From: Ectopseudomonas composti
Lineage (GTDB): Bacteria > Pseudomonadota > Gammaproteobacteria > Pseudomonadales > Pseudomonadaceae
DNA length: 64,000 bases
NCBI RefSeq assembly: GCF_001567565.1
Contig: NZ_LSSW01000021.1
Span: forward strand, 124,001 to 188,000
Direction of reading: 5' to 3'
The first letter of the stretch is position 1, and each line of letters starts with the position of its first letter. Of the stretch, positions 11,426-20,699 are shown in pieces. The translations under genes and the position numbers were made by a program. The notes under the pieces are model-generated. The model was not told the DNA's origin and made no database searches. It saw only the letters and a program-made list of their open reading frames with translations.

Positions 11426-11680
11426 TTACTCGCCGACAGTACCGCCTGCTGCATCGCACTCGGCCTTGGTCATGGCCTTGAAGCCGTGGCCCTTGCAGAC
11501 AGCCTGACCTTTGCAGCTGTTCTCGGCGGTCTTGCAGTCGTTCTGGCCTTTGCAGGATGTAACGCCGTAGCAATGCACCTGGGCTTCTTCGGCGGCGACG
11601 ACAGTGCCGGACATGCCAGCGAACATGGCAGCGGCAGCGAAAGCGATGGCGGCACCAGCAGCGGTGGATTTCATGGTCAT
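11426..11680 (-). CDS. bufA: BufA/HvfA: DUF2282 cysteine-rich bufferin precursor
   Basis: An 84-residue exported precursor. A signal peptide of about 28 residues ends near Val-Ala-Ala. The rest has six cysteines, four of them in a spaced CK array (Ser-Cys-Lys-Gly-Gln, Asp-Cys-Lys, Ser-Cys-Lys-Gly-Gln, Val-Cys-Lys-Gly-His), the DUF2282 pattern. The first ATG is chosen: GAGG stands eight bases ahead. Bufferins are periplasmic copper-binding RiPPs whose core cysteines are modified by BufB/BufC. The gene starts the cluster and is separated by 114 bases from the ABC permease upstream. Confidence 0.88.
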   Translation of the reverse strand: MTMKSTAAGAAIAFAAAAMFAGMSGTVVAAEEAQVHCYGVTSCKGQNDCKTAENSCKGQAVCKGHGFKAMTKAECDAAGGTVGE

Positions 11681-11740
11681 GTGCGTATCCTCGGGTGATC
11701 TGGGTTAGCCGGGCTAAGGTGTTTTGCGTGCCGGCATTGA

Positions 11741-11769
11741 ACTAGAGCGACGAGGTGAACGGGCGTTAC
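11741..11769 (-). promoter_or_regulatory. Possible ECF-type promoter of bufABC
   Basis: Leftward TGTAAC (11764-11769) is followed after 16 bases by CTCTAG, about 60 bases before bufA. TGTAAC-like -35 elements are typical of extracytoplasmic-function sigma factors, which control many DUF2282 clusters. No sigma factor gene is present nearby, so this remains a weak call. Confidence 0.3.
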
Positions 11770-11794
11770 AACCGGACTGAAAAAAAATATCGAC

Positions 11795-12802
11795 TCAGCG
11801 GCGCCGCAGCAACGCGACGAAGAACACCCCGCCGATGGCGGCGGTGACGATGCCGATGGGCAGATCCTGCGGCGCCAGCCAGGTGCGCGCGGCGACGTCG
11901 ACCCAGACCAGGAACAGGGCCCCGAGCAGCGCCGCCACCGGCAACACGCGGCGGTGCTCGGCACCGACCAGAAAGCGCGCCACGTGCGGCAGCATCAGGC
12001 CGACGAAACCGATGGCACCGGACAGCGACACCAGCACGCCGGTGAGCAAGGACACCACCACGAACACCAGCAGGCGCACCCGCCGAGGCTCCAGGCCAAG
12101 GCTGACCGCGCTCTGCTCGCCGGCCATCAGCGCGTTCAGCGCGCGACCCAGGCCCAGCAACAGGGTCATGGCCAGCGCCAGGCACAGCGCCGGCAGCCAG
12201 AGCAGCTCCCAGCGCGCCAGGCCAAGGCCGCCGAGCATCCAGAACAGTACCGAGCTGGCGGCGTGCGGGTTGCCCAGGTACAGCAGCAGATTGCTCGCCG
12301 CCATCATCACGAAGGACACCGCCACCCCGGCCAGCAGCAGGCGGTCGCTCTCCAGCCGCCCGCCCCGGCTGGCGATGGCCAGCACCAGCAGCATGCTCGC
12401 CAGCGCACCGACGAAGGCCGCCAGCGGCAGGCTGAGCAGGCCGGCGAATTCACCCAGATAGAGCACCACGATCACCGCACCGAAGGCCGCGCCGGAGCTG
12501 ACGCCGAGCAGATGCGGGTCGGCCAGCGGGTTGCGCGTCACCGCCTGCAGCGCCGTACCGACCAGCGCCAGCCCGGCGCCGACCAGCGCGCCGAGCAGCA
12601 CCCGTGGCGCGCGCAGTTGCCAGACGATGCTGTCCTGACCGGCGCTCGGCGCCGTCTCGGGCACCATGCCGAACAGGTGTTGGCCGAGGATCGCCAGCAC
12701 GCGCTCGAGCGGCACCTGCGCCGCACCGAAACCCAGCGACCAGGCGCAGGACAGCGCCAGCAACACGGCCAGCCCAAGCAACAACAGGCGATAGCGACTC
12801 AC
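11795..12802 (-). CDS. FecCD/BtuC-family ABC transporter permease
   Basis: A 335-residue membrane protein with about ten hydrophobic segments and the family motifs Arg-Ala-Pro-Arg-Val-Leu-Leu-Gly-Ala-Leu-Val-Gly-Ala, Asn-Pro-Leu-Ala-Asp-Pro-His-Leu-Leu-Gly-Val-Ser-Ser-Gly-Ala and Gly-Phe-Val-Gly-Leu-Met-Leu-Pro-His-Val-Ala-Arg. It overlaps the upstream binding-protein gene by four bases. It forms the channel for the chelate delivered by that protein. After its stop a GC-rich self-complementary stretch runs into eight T residues (about 11786-11800), a possible terminator before bufA. In P. aeruginosa the PA2911-PA2914 cluster has the same gene set (from memory). Confidence 0.92.
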   Translation of the reverse strand: MSRYRLLLLGLAVLLALSCAWSLGFGAAQVPLERVLAILGQHLFGMVPETAPSAGQDSIVWQLRAPRVLLGALVGAGLALVGTALQAVTRNPLADPHLLGVSSGAAFGAVIVVLYLGEFAGLLSLPLAAFVGALASMLLVLAIASRGGRLESDRLLLAGVAVSFVMMAASNLLLYLGNPHAASSVLFWMLGGLGLARWELLWLPALCLALAMTLLLGLGRALNALMAGEQSAVSLGLEPRRVRLLVFVVVSLLTGVLVSLSGAIGFVGLMLPHVARFLVGAEHRRVLPVAALLGALFLVWVDVAARTWLAPQDLPIGIVTAAIGGVFFVALLRRR

Positions 12803-13770
12803 CGGGCGAAGGCCTCGGGGTGCAGCGCGGCAGCCAGCGTCTCGATGGCGGCGGCGTTGTCCAGGCTCGGGGTGACCGCCAGGTAGGGCAGCACCACGAA
12901 GCGCTGCTCGCGGATTGCGGTGACGCCCTGCAGCGCCGGATGCTGGAGGAGGAAGTCGCGCTTCTGCGCCGCCGTGCGCTCGCCGTAGTCGACGATCAGG
13001 ATGACCTCGGGATCTTCCTCGACCACCGACTCCCAGCCCACCTTGATCCAGCTGCCGGCCACACCGTCCGTGACGTTGCGCCCGCCGGCCGCCACGATCA
13101 GCGGTTGCGGCATGCCCTGCCGACCGGCACTGAAAGGCAGGTCTTCGCCACTATCGTAGACGAACACCCGTGGCCGCGACGGTTGCTCGCCCAGGCGCGC
13201 CTGCACCGCCGCGACCCGCGCCTGCATGCCCTGCACCAGCGCGTCGGCGCGATCCTCGACGGCGAAGATGCGGCCCAGGTTGCGCAGATCGGTGTAGACG
13301 TCATCGAGGCTGGCGACGCGGCCCGGCATGACATGCGCGCAGGACTCGCTCAGCTCGTACACAGGAATGCCGAAGCGCTCCAGGCTGGCCGGCGTGACCT
13401 CACCACCGATGCGCATGCCGTAGTTCCAGCCGGCGAAGACGAAGTCGGTGCCGGCGTCCAGCAGGTTCTCCAGCGACGGGTAGCGCGCCGCCAACTCGGG
13501 CAGACCGCCCAACTGCTCACGCATGCTCGGATCGAGGGTCTTCCAGCCGCTGATGCCGGTGTAGCCGGCCATACGCTCTTTCAGGCCCAGCGCCAGGAGC
13601 ATGGCGGTCATGTTCACGTCATGGCTGACCGCGCGCTGCGGCGGCTGCTCGACGGTCACCTGGCGGTCGCAACTGGTGACCGTCACCGCCCAGGCGGGGC
13701 TGGCCGAAAACAGCGCCGAGAGCCAAAGCATGGGTAGGAGCGGCTTCAGCCGCGAATGGCACAGGCTCAT
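12799..13770 (-). CDS. Periplasmic substrate-binding protein of the FecCD-type importer
   Basis: A 323-residue class-III periplasmic binding protein. The mature part shows Arg-Ala-Val-Ser-His-Asp-Val-Asn-Met-Thr-Ala-Met-Leu-Leu-Ala-Leu-Gly and a C-terminal Glu-Asp-Pro-Glu-Val-Ile-Leu-Ile-Val-Asp. ATG at 13770 overlaps the ATPase stop in TGATG. Residues 4-13 of this reading are encoded by a REP palindrome, which supplies the basic n-region of the signal peptide; a second ATG at the Met-Leu-Trp-Leu position would give a signal without basic residues. Ligand unknown: the upstream cobalamin riboswitch suggests a corrinoid or cobalt complex, the Zur-like box a zinc complex. Confidence 0.85.
   Translation of the reverse strand: MSLCHSRLKPLLPMLWLSALFSASPAWAVTVTSCDRQVTVEQPPQRAVSHDVNMTAMLLALGLKERMAGYTGISGWKTLDPSMREQLGGLPELAARYPSLENLLDAGTDFVFAGWNYGMRIGGEVTPASLERFGIPVYELSESCAHVMPGRVASLDDVYTDLRNLGRIFAVEDRADALVQGMQARVAAVQARLGEQPSRPRVFVYDSGEDLPFSAGRQGMPQPLIVAAGGRNVTDGVAGSWIKVGWESVVEEDPEVILIVDYGERTAAQKRDFLLQHPALQGVTAIREQRFVVLPYLAVTPSLDNAAAIETLAAALHPEAFAR
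13734..13755. repeat. REP palindrome inside the signal-peptide coding region
   Basis: GGAGCGGCTTCAGCCGCGA occurs in full just inside the 5' end of the binding-protein gene. Read leftward it encodes Ser-Arg-Leu-Lys-Pro-Leu-Leu-Pro. All other REPs in the window are intergenic or only touch a stop codon. Confidence 0.85.
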
Positions 13771-14609
13771 CAAAGGATCCAGGTAATACGCGGATAACCC
13801 GCCAGTGGATGGGTGTCGACCAGTGCCTGCACCCCGAACACCTGTTGCAGCAGCTCGGCAGTCAGCACTTCGGCGGGCGTACCGACGGCCACCAGGCGGC
13901 CCTGGTCGATCACGCAGAGGCGGTCGCAGAAGGCCGCCGCCAGGTTGAGGTCGTGGAAGCTGGCCAGCGTCGCCAGGCCCAGTGATTTGATCTGCCGCAG
14001 CAGTTCGATCTGGTAGCGCGGATCGAGGTGGTTGGTCGGCTCGTCGAGAATCAACAGTTGCGGCTGCTGCACCAGGGCGCGGGCGAGCAAGGCGCGCTGC
14101 TTCTCGCCACCGGACAGCTGGGCGAAGGCCTGCTGCGCGCGCTCGCTCAAGCCCACCCGCGCCAACGCCTCAATGACCAGGCGTTGATCCTCGCCATCGT
14201 CGCCATCGAACAGGCCCTTGTGCGGCGTGCGGCCCATGGCCGCCACCTCGTGCACGCGCAGGCCGAAGTCCTGCGGGAATTCCTGCAGCACCACCGCCAC
14301 GCGCTGCGCGCTCCAGCGCGGCGGGCGCTGCCACAGCGCTTCGCCGCCCAGCTCGACACTGCCACTGCACGGGCGCTGGAAGCGATAAGCGCAGCGCAGC
14401 AGGCTGGTCTTGCCGCTGCCGTTGGGGCCGATCAAACCGAGCAGCTCGCCGTCACCGATCTCCAGGTCGATGGCGTCGAGCAAGACGCGCTGGCCATCCG
14501 GCGACCAACCCAGGTCACGGATGCGCAGGCGCGGCTCAGGCGCCGCGCTACGGTGGCTGGGCGTCGACGACGGACTGGCTGGCCAGCCCGAGGCAAGGCT
14601 CACTGACAC
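13770..14609 (-). CDS. FecE/BtuD-family ABC transporter ATP-binding protein
   Basis: A 279-residue cytoplasmic ATPase. Walker A is Gly-Pro-Asn-Gly-Ser-Gly-Lys-Thr-Ser at about residues 61-69, the signature is Leu-Ser-Gly-Gly-Glu-Lys-Gln-Arg, Walker B is Leu-Leu-Ile-Leu-Asp-Glu-Pro-Thr, and the switch His follows in Ala-Ser-Phe-His-Asp. The start is GTG at 14609 with GGAG seven bases ahead. The N-terminus is about 25 residues longer than usual and rich in Ser/Pro. It energises the permease and binding protein encoded immediately downstream and follows the TonB receptor by 61 bases, so the four genes are probably one operon. Confidence 0.92.
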   Translation of the reverse strand: MSVSLASGWPASPSSTPSHRSAAPEPRLRIRDLGWSPDGQRVLLDAIDLEIGDGELLGLIGPNGSGKTSLLRCAYRFQRPCSGSVELGGEALWQRPPRWSAQRVAVVLQEFPQDFGLRVHEVAAMGRTPHKGLFDGDDGEDQRLVIEALARVGLSERAQQAFAQLSGGEKQRALLARALVQQPQLLILDEPTNHLDPRYQIELLRQIKSLGLATLASFHDLNLAAAFCDRLCVIDQGRLVAVGTPAEVLTAELLQQVFGVQALVDTHPLAGYPRITWIL

Positions 14610-14670
14610 GGGAACACTCCATTGACCGATTGCCGCGCGCAGGTGACGCGCGCGGCGCAGCTCAGATGCT

Positions 14671-16767
14671 TCAAAAGCGGTAATCCGCGCTGACGAACAG
14701 CGAACGCGGCGCGCCCAGGTACCACTGCTCGCCGTCGCTGCTGGCGCTGGTGGCGTACTGGCGGTCGAACAGGTTATTCAACTCCAGGCCCAGGCGCACG
14801 TCCGACAGCACCTGCCAGGCGATATTCGCATCGACCACGGTGTAACCCGGCACCTCGGCGGTATTGGCCGTATTCACATAGCGGGCGTCGACATAGCGCG
14901 CACCGATGCCCGCCTCCACGCCCCTGCCGAAATCCTTGTTCAGCCACAGGTTGGCGGTGCGTTTGGGCACATTGCTCGGACGATTGCCGCTGCGGTCACC
15001 ACCGCCTTCGACGAAGTCGTCGTACTCGGCACGAACGAAGGCGGCGTTGGCCGAGACCTGCCAGCCACGCCCCAGCGCCAGCTCCAGGCTGGCTTCCAGG
15101 CCATCCGAGGATTGCTGGCCGATCTGCTCGGTGGGCGCAGTTGGCGTGGCGCGACTGAGCAGCTTGTTCTTGACGATGTGATAGGCGGCCAGCGTCCACT
15201 CGCCCTGCCCGCCCCAGAACAGCTGCTTGAGGCCGATCTCGGTCTGCTTGGCTTCACTCAGGTCGAACTGCTGCTGAGTCGGGTTGAGGGTCAGCAGGTT
15301 GCTCACCCCTTCGGTGCTGGTGGCGTACTGGCCGTACAGCGACAGCTCCGGGGTCAGGGCGAAGACCAGGCCGGCGCGCCAGTTGTCGCCCGTAAGGCTG
15401 CGGTCGACGCGGCTGTCATCGACCAGGTTGCTGCGGTCGATGTGCACCTGATCGCGGCGCACACCGGTGACCAGCGACAGACGCTCGGTCAGTTGCGTGC
15501 GGTTCTCGGCGAACAGCGAGAATTGCCGGGCCAGGTTGCGTTCACGCGGACCGTAGCCGAGCGGGTCGGTACTCTGGTACTGACCGCCGCCGGAACCGGC
15601 CAGCGGCACGCTGTCGCTGAAACTGCTGGCGAAATCGTGCTGACGGGCGAAGTGGATACGGTTGTAATCCACGCCCACCACCGTGCGGCTATCGAGACCG
15701 AACAGCGGATGCTCCAGGGTGAAGGTCTGACGGTCGCCGACCTGCTCCTGGGTGTGTTTGATCCGGTAGAACTCGCTGCGCTCGACCGTATCGCCCGGCT
15801 GCCAGCGATAGGCCTCGCTGTTGCGCCAGTAGCGCTGGGTCTTGATGTAGTAGAGCTGGTTGCTGGCGCTCAGCACGTCGCTAATGCGCCAGTCGGTCAC
15901 CAGGCGGGTGATCTGGTCGTTGTAGCGGATGTCGGCGTTGGCGACGTTGTAGTTGCGATCCCGAATGCCTTCGCGGAACTTGCCATCGACCAGCGGCGTA
16001 CCGAGGTAGCGCTCCGGGCTCTGCTCGCCCTGATCATGGGACAGGGTGAAGCTCATGTCATCGCTGGCATCCCAGCGCAGCGCGGCACTCAGCGCCAGGC
16101 TGTCGGAATCGCCACGGTCGACCCAGCCGTTGCTGGCCTGCTGGTTGAGGTTGAAGCGGTAGCTCAATGCGTCGCTCAGCGAACCGCCGCTGTCCAGCGC
16201 AGCCTGGCGGCGGTCGTCGCTGCCATAGCCCAGGCGCAGGTGATTCTGGATCTCGCCGGCAAACGGCTTCTTCGGCACCACGTTGATCACCGCACCGGTG
16301 GCGCCTTCGCCGTAGAGCACCGAGGCAGGGCCGCGCAGCACGTCGATGCGCGCCACCGACCAGGTATCCACCGGGAAGGTCACGGTGCCGGCACCGACGT
16401 ATTGGCGGGTGCCGTCATACAGCTGCATGGTCGCCGAGTGGCCGGTGAAGCCGCGCGCCGACAATGCGGTGCCGCCGTTACCCGGCGTGCCGATGGTGCT
16501 GATGCCTGGGGTGCGGGTCACCGCGTCCTGCACGCTGCGGTTGTTGCGCTCACGCACTGTGGTGCCGCTCAGGCTGGTGCTGCTGGCCGGAGTTTGCAGG
16601 GCCGACAGATCGAGGCGCGAGCCTGCCGTGGTCGGCGTGTGCAAGGTCGTCTCGCCCTCCTCCGAGGCTTGCGCCTGGACGGTGACAGCAGGGAGATCGA
16701 CAGCGGAGTCATCGGCCATGGCGGTACCGCCAGCCAACAATGCCAAAGGCAGAGAACAGAAACGCAT
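14671..16767 (-). CDS. TonB-dependent outer-membrane receptor of the metal/corrinoid uptake operon
   Basis: A 698-residue receptor. The signal peptide (Met-Arg-Phe-Cys-Ser, hydrophobic core, Ala-Met-Ala) is followed by a Val-Thr-Val-Gln-Ala TonB-box-like segment. The plug has Arg-Thr-Pro-Gly-Ile-Ser-Thr-Ile-Gly and the Val-Leu-Arg-Gly-Pro-Ala-Ser-Val-Leu-Tyr-Gly motif, and the barrel ends in aromatic Tyr-Arg-Phe. Overall it looks like the siderophore-receptor family. ATG at 16767 has a weak SD; an in-frame GTG four codons earlier has GGAA at eight bases and is a real alternative. Upstream lie a Zur-like operator and, further out, a cobalamin riboswitch. Genes for ATPase, binding protein and permease follow in order. 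Confidence 0.88.
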   Translation of the reverse strand: MRFCSLPLALLAGGTAMADDSAVDLPAVTVQAQASEEGETTLHTPTTAGSRLDLSALQTPASSTSLSGTTVRERNNRSVQDAVTRTPGISTIGTPGNGGTALSARGFTGHSATMQLYDGTRQYVGAGTVTFPVDTWSVARIDVLRGPASVLYGEGATGAVINVVPKKPFAGEIQNHLRLGYGSDDRRQAALDSGGSLSDALSYRFNLNQQASNGWVDRGDSDSLALSAALRWDASDDMSFTLSHDQGEQSPERYLGTPLVDGKFREGIRDRNYNVANADIRYNDQITRLVTDWRISDVLSASNQLYYIKTQRYWRNSEAYRWQPGDTVERSEFYRIKHTQEQVGDRQTFTLEHPLFGLDSRTVVGVDYNRIHFARQHDFASSFSDSVPLAGSGGGQYQSTDPLGYGPRERNLARQFSLFAENRTQLTERLSLVTGVRRDQVHIDRSNLVDDSRVDRSLTGDNWRAGLVFALTPELSLYGQYATSTEGVSNLLTLNPTQQQFDLSEAKQTEIGLKQLFWGGQGEWTLAAYHIVKNKLLSRATPTAPTEQIGQQSSDGLEASLELALGRGWQVSANAAFVRAEYDDFVEGGGDRSGNRPSNVPKRTANLWLNKDFGRGVEAGIGARYVDARYVNTANTAEVPGYTVVDANIAWQVLSDVRLGLELNNLFDRQYATSASSDGEQWYLGAPRSLFVSADYRF

Positions 16768-16884
16768 GAGGTACTGCACGTGAAGAATTCCGGGACTTTG
16801 ACGGGGCTCATCGAGTCGCTGCGAGGCTTTGCAATCGGGCTTTGCAGCGGTCAGTAGCGACCGTTCAGAGCCTGGGCCTGGCGC

Positions 16885-16915
16885 GATAATGTTATAGTTA
16901 TAACATAACATTATC
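16885..16915. promoter_or_regulatory. Zur-like operator (31-bp dyad)
   Basis: Arms GATAATGTTAT (16885-16895) and ATAACATTATC (16905-16915) are perfect inverted repeats. The interior holds two overlapping matches to the proteobacterial Zur core GTTATA-n-TATAAC: GTTATA at 16891 and GTTATAACATAAC at 16897-16909 (one mismatch). It lies about 120 bases upstream of the TonB receptor. Fur boxes also use GATAAT/ATTATC words, so Fur is the alternative, but the GTTATA/ATAAC core favours Zur. Confidence 0.65.
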
Positions 16916-17127
16916 CTGTTTCGCAGATAGCCGGAGTCGGGCTCTGACCCTTCTTTCAGGCATGCAGAAGTGAGGTTCTTGTAGCGGAAATGGCGCGCCA
17001 TATTGCTTCCATCGCAAAGAGAAAAGGCACGGCAATCCGATGGAAATGCGCAACAGCAGACAGGGGCACGAGGCACCCTACTGGAGTCAACGCCCGCCCA
17101 CCGCGGGTTGCCAGACAATAACGACTC

Positions 17128-17300
17128 CAGGCCGGTCTCCGGGCTTGCGAGGGTCATGAACGCATCGCCTTCCCATGCGCGTGGCGCACAGTGGCGTTTC
17201 GATGCGGTCGCTCGCGTACCGTTGCGGGGGCAGCGTCGGACTTCAACCGACTTCCCGTTTCACCTCACGCGCGGCGGCGTGAGACACCTGAAGCGGGGCG
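17128..17300 (-). promoter_or_regulatory. Cobalamin riboswitch (first of three)
   Basis: Read leftward the region contains, in order, GAAACGGGAAGTCGG, GCTGCCCCCGCAACGGTA, GCGAGCGACCGC, GCCACTG, GGGAAGGCGATGCG and the closing CCCGGAGACCGGCCTG, all hallmarks of the AdoCbl riboswitch with its B12 box. It ends about 360 bases upstream of the TonB receptor, longer than usual, with the Zur-like operator between. No clear intrinsic terminator follows it. It lies after the ferredoxin gene stop at 17409. Confidence 0.92.
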
Positions 17301-17408
17301 GATATGACCATCCGACCCCGCTCAAGTCAAGGCGCATGGGCAATTGTGGGAGGCGCTTTAGCGGCGATTGCTCGTAGCCTGGATTTGCCACAGGCGTAAT
17401 CCGAGTTG

Positions 17409-18107
17409 CTAACGGTTGCCCTGCTCGTCGATACGCAACTCCGGCAGCGCCGTACCCGCCACTAGGCGCTCGTCGACCAGGCGGATCACCGCCGCCTCGT
17501 CCTGAATGCCATACCACTCGCCCTGTGGATAAAGGCTCGCGGTCGGCCCCAGATCGCAGGGGAACTGACACTGGCTGCGGGTGATGTGCACGCCGCCTTC
17601 GCACTCCAGCTTACCGGCGGCCTTGAGCCGCTGGCGCAGGGTTTTCCACAGGCCCAGCGCACCCTTGCGCGTGCAGCGCGGGCCGTTGCACAGCAGCAGG
17701 CGCTGCGCGTGCGGCGGAATCTGCGACCAGGCGTGGTGTTCCGGCACGGGCGGCACGTCACTGCAGGGCAGATGCGCTTCGCGATGCGCCAACAGTGCGC
17801 CCAGACCATCGAGCCAGGTGTCCTCCAGCGCCGTGCAGACCACGAACACCTGCGTCCCGTCGCCACGCTCGGCAATGCGCTCGCGCAGCCAATCACGGTG
17901 CGCAGCATCGGCACGCGGTTCCAGATCGACCACCAGCAACGGGCGCGGCGCCTCGTCGATGGCCTGCCAGACACTCTCCTGCTCACTGTCATGCAGATGC
18001 GCCTCGCCCAGCAGCGTCTCGATCCGCTGCTGCAGGCGCTCGGCTGCAGCACCACGACCAAGGCCGGGGCCGATGAACAGGATGCGGGCGTAGGGGGTTT
18101 GGCTCAT
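17409..18107 (-). CDS. (2Fe-2S) ferredoxin domain protein of the cobalamin region
   Basis: A 232-residue protein in two parts. The first half (about 1-125) resembles a sirohydrochlorin-chelatase/CbiX-like alpha-beta fold, beginning Arg-Ile-Leu-Phe-Ile-Gly-Pro-Gly-Leu. The second half is a thioredoxin-like [2Fe-2S] ferredoxin with four cysteines: Leu-Leu-Cys-Asn-Gly-Pro-Arg-Cys-Thr-Arg-Lys-Gly-Ala, later Arg-Ser-Gln-Cys-Gln-Phe-Pro-Cys. It sits next to cobalamin genes and just upstream of a B12-riboswitch-led uptake operon, so a role in corrin synthesis or cobalt handling is plausible but unproven. The N-terminal assignment is the less certain part. Confidence 0.7.
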   Translation of the reverse strand: MSQTPYARILFIGPGLGRGAAAERLQQRIETLLGEAHLHDSEQESVWQAIDEAPRPLLVVDLEPRADAAHRDWLRERIAERGDGTQVFVVCTALEDTWLDGLGALLAHREAHLPCSDVPPVPEHHAWSQIPPHAQRLLLCNGPRCTRKGALGLWKTLRQRLKAAGKLECEGGVHITRSQCQFPCDLGPTASLYPQGEWYGIQDEAAVIRLVDERLVAGTALPELRIDEQGNR

Positions 18108-18181
18108 GACGGTCTCCAGAACGGGCCGGCAGTCTAGCCGCTTCGGCGCGATGAGCGCATTCCACGCGTCGACTCCGCTAT

Positions 18182-18197
18182 CCGGTCTGACCGGTCA
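18182..18197. promoter_or_regulatory. FadR-type operator, distal copy
   Basis: CCGGTCTGACCGGTCA contains the palindrome GGTC-T-GACC, matching the GGTNNNACC core of FCD-type GntR operators. It lies about 300 bases upstream of dctA. A second copy with the same core is closer to the gene. Confidence 0.45.
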
Positions 18198-18402
18198 TCG
18201 CAACGCTTTCGCAGGGTAACCGCGCCTCGCCATGGCCCAAGCTGCAGCACGGCCAGCGCCGCTTGAAATCCCCTGACCAGCGGTCTTTCAGCTGCACTCA
18301 CACGCTCTGTTTCGGGCATTTCGCCGGATCTGGCCAACGCCAGGTCGGCGTGACGCGCCAGACGGGGGCTTGTCGGTTGGAAAATTTGCGCTTAGCCTGA
18401 AC

Positions 18403-18422
18403 TGGTCAGACCGGTAAGACCA
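18403..18422. promoter_or_regulatory. FadR-type operator, proximal copy, upstream of dctA
   Basis: TGGTCAGACCGGTAAGACCA holds two overlapping GGTNNNACC half-palindromes (GGTCAGACC and GGTAAGACC), the target type of FCD-domain GntR regulators. It is 72 bases upstream of dctA. The FadR-family regulator gene directly downstream of dctA is the obvious candidate to bind here. Confidence 0.55.
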
Positions 18423-18494
18423 TAAAAACAATCTGGCGTTCGCTTCTGGGCCTCCGTGAGGGCATGGATGACGCGCCGAACGGAGACCTCGACG

Positions 18495-19829
<1,335 letters not shown>

Positions 19830-19945
19830 TGACAAGCCGGGGCCGCTCTGCTCTCATCGCCAGGCCACAACGAGTGGCCGGCGGTGAGCGTGGCCCTGCC
19901 CGGGCGCATGCCTGCACTCATCGTTTCGCGGTTTAGGGAGGCCCC

Positions 19946-20635
19946 ATGTTTTCGTCATCCAAGCTGGTCGATGCGGTTGTTCGCAAGTTGCTCGCGCCCA
20001 TCGAGCAGGGCCTGTGGCCAGTCGGCGAGATGCTGCCGGGGCAGCGCGAACTGGCCGAGCAGATGGAAGTCAGCCGCCCCAGCCTGCGTGAGGCGATCAC
20101 CATCCTGGAAACCCTGGGCGTGGTGCGCTCGCTACCCGGCAAGGGCGTCATGGTGCTGGAGCGCCAGGGCACCGCGCTGCCCGAGGTGCAGGCGCCGCCC
20201 AGCGCGACCATGGCCGACGTGCTGCAACTGCGCTACGCACTGGAGCCGTTCATCGTCGGTCTGGTCGCCCAGTCGCTCGACGGTTCCGAGCTGAGCCAGC
20301 TGCGCCTGTTGCTGCTGGACATGCGCGAGGCGGTCGAGGACGGCGACATGCGCGCCCTCGCCAGCGCCTACACCAGCTTCCACCGCAAACTGGTGGCGCT
20401 CAGTTCCAACCCGATCTTCCTCAGCGTTGCCAGGCAGATCGGCGGTGCGCTGGAACAGAGCGACCAGTTGATCCGCCACAACCCGGACTATGCCGAGGAC
20501 ATCCTTCAGGAACACGAGGCGATCCTGCGCGCCATTCGCCGCCAGGACAGCGAGCAGGCCAGCCAGGCGATGCGCCAGCACATCCTCAACGAAGGCACCC
20601 GCCTCAACATCAACCTCCGCGTGCCCCTGGCCTGA
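19946..20635 (+). CDS. FadR-family GntR transcriptional regulator with FCD domain
   Basis: A 229-residue regulator. The winged helix-turn-helix spans about residues 8-70 (Leu-Pro-Gly-Gln-Arg-Glu-Leu-Ala-Glu-Gln, then Ser-Arg-Pro-Ser-Leu-Arg-Glu-Ala). The C-terminal FCD domain has the metal-ligand pattern with Phe-His-Arg-Lys-Leu, Glu-His-Glu-Ala-Ile and Arg-Gln-His-Ile. GGGAGG lies just ahead of the ATG. Such proteins bind small carboxylates and repress neighbouring transport genes. Two GGTNNNACC palindromes upstream of dctA are likely targets. Confidence 0.88.
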   Translation: MFSSSKLVDAVVRKLLAPIEQGLWPVGEMLPGQRELAEQMEVSRPSLREAITILETLGVVRSLPGKGVMVLERQGTALPEVQAPPSATMADVLQLRYALEPFIVGLVAQSLDGSELSQLRLLLLDMREAVEDGDMRALASAYTSFHRKLVALSSNPIFLSVARQIGGALEQSDQLIRHNPDYAEDILQEHEAILRAIRRQDSEQASQAMRQHILNEGTRLNINLRVPLA

Positions 20636-20699
20636 GCCCCACGCCACCAGGCTCGCCTGGCAGCGGCCCGCAGTTCCGAACCCATCGACAGGTGTGATC

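Noticed and set aside
16885..16915. Classical Fur box reading of the dyad
   Set aside because: The outer GATAAT/ATTATC words fit Fur, but the repeated GTTATA/ATAAC core fits Zur better. Kept as an alternative only.
18370..18410. Sigma-54 promoter for dctA
   Set aside because: TTGGAAAATTTGC has the GG and GC too close together for a -24/-12 site.
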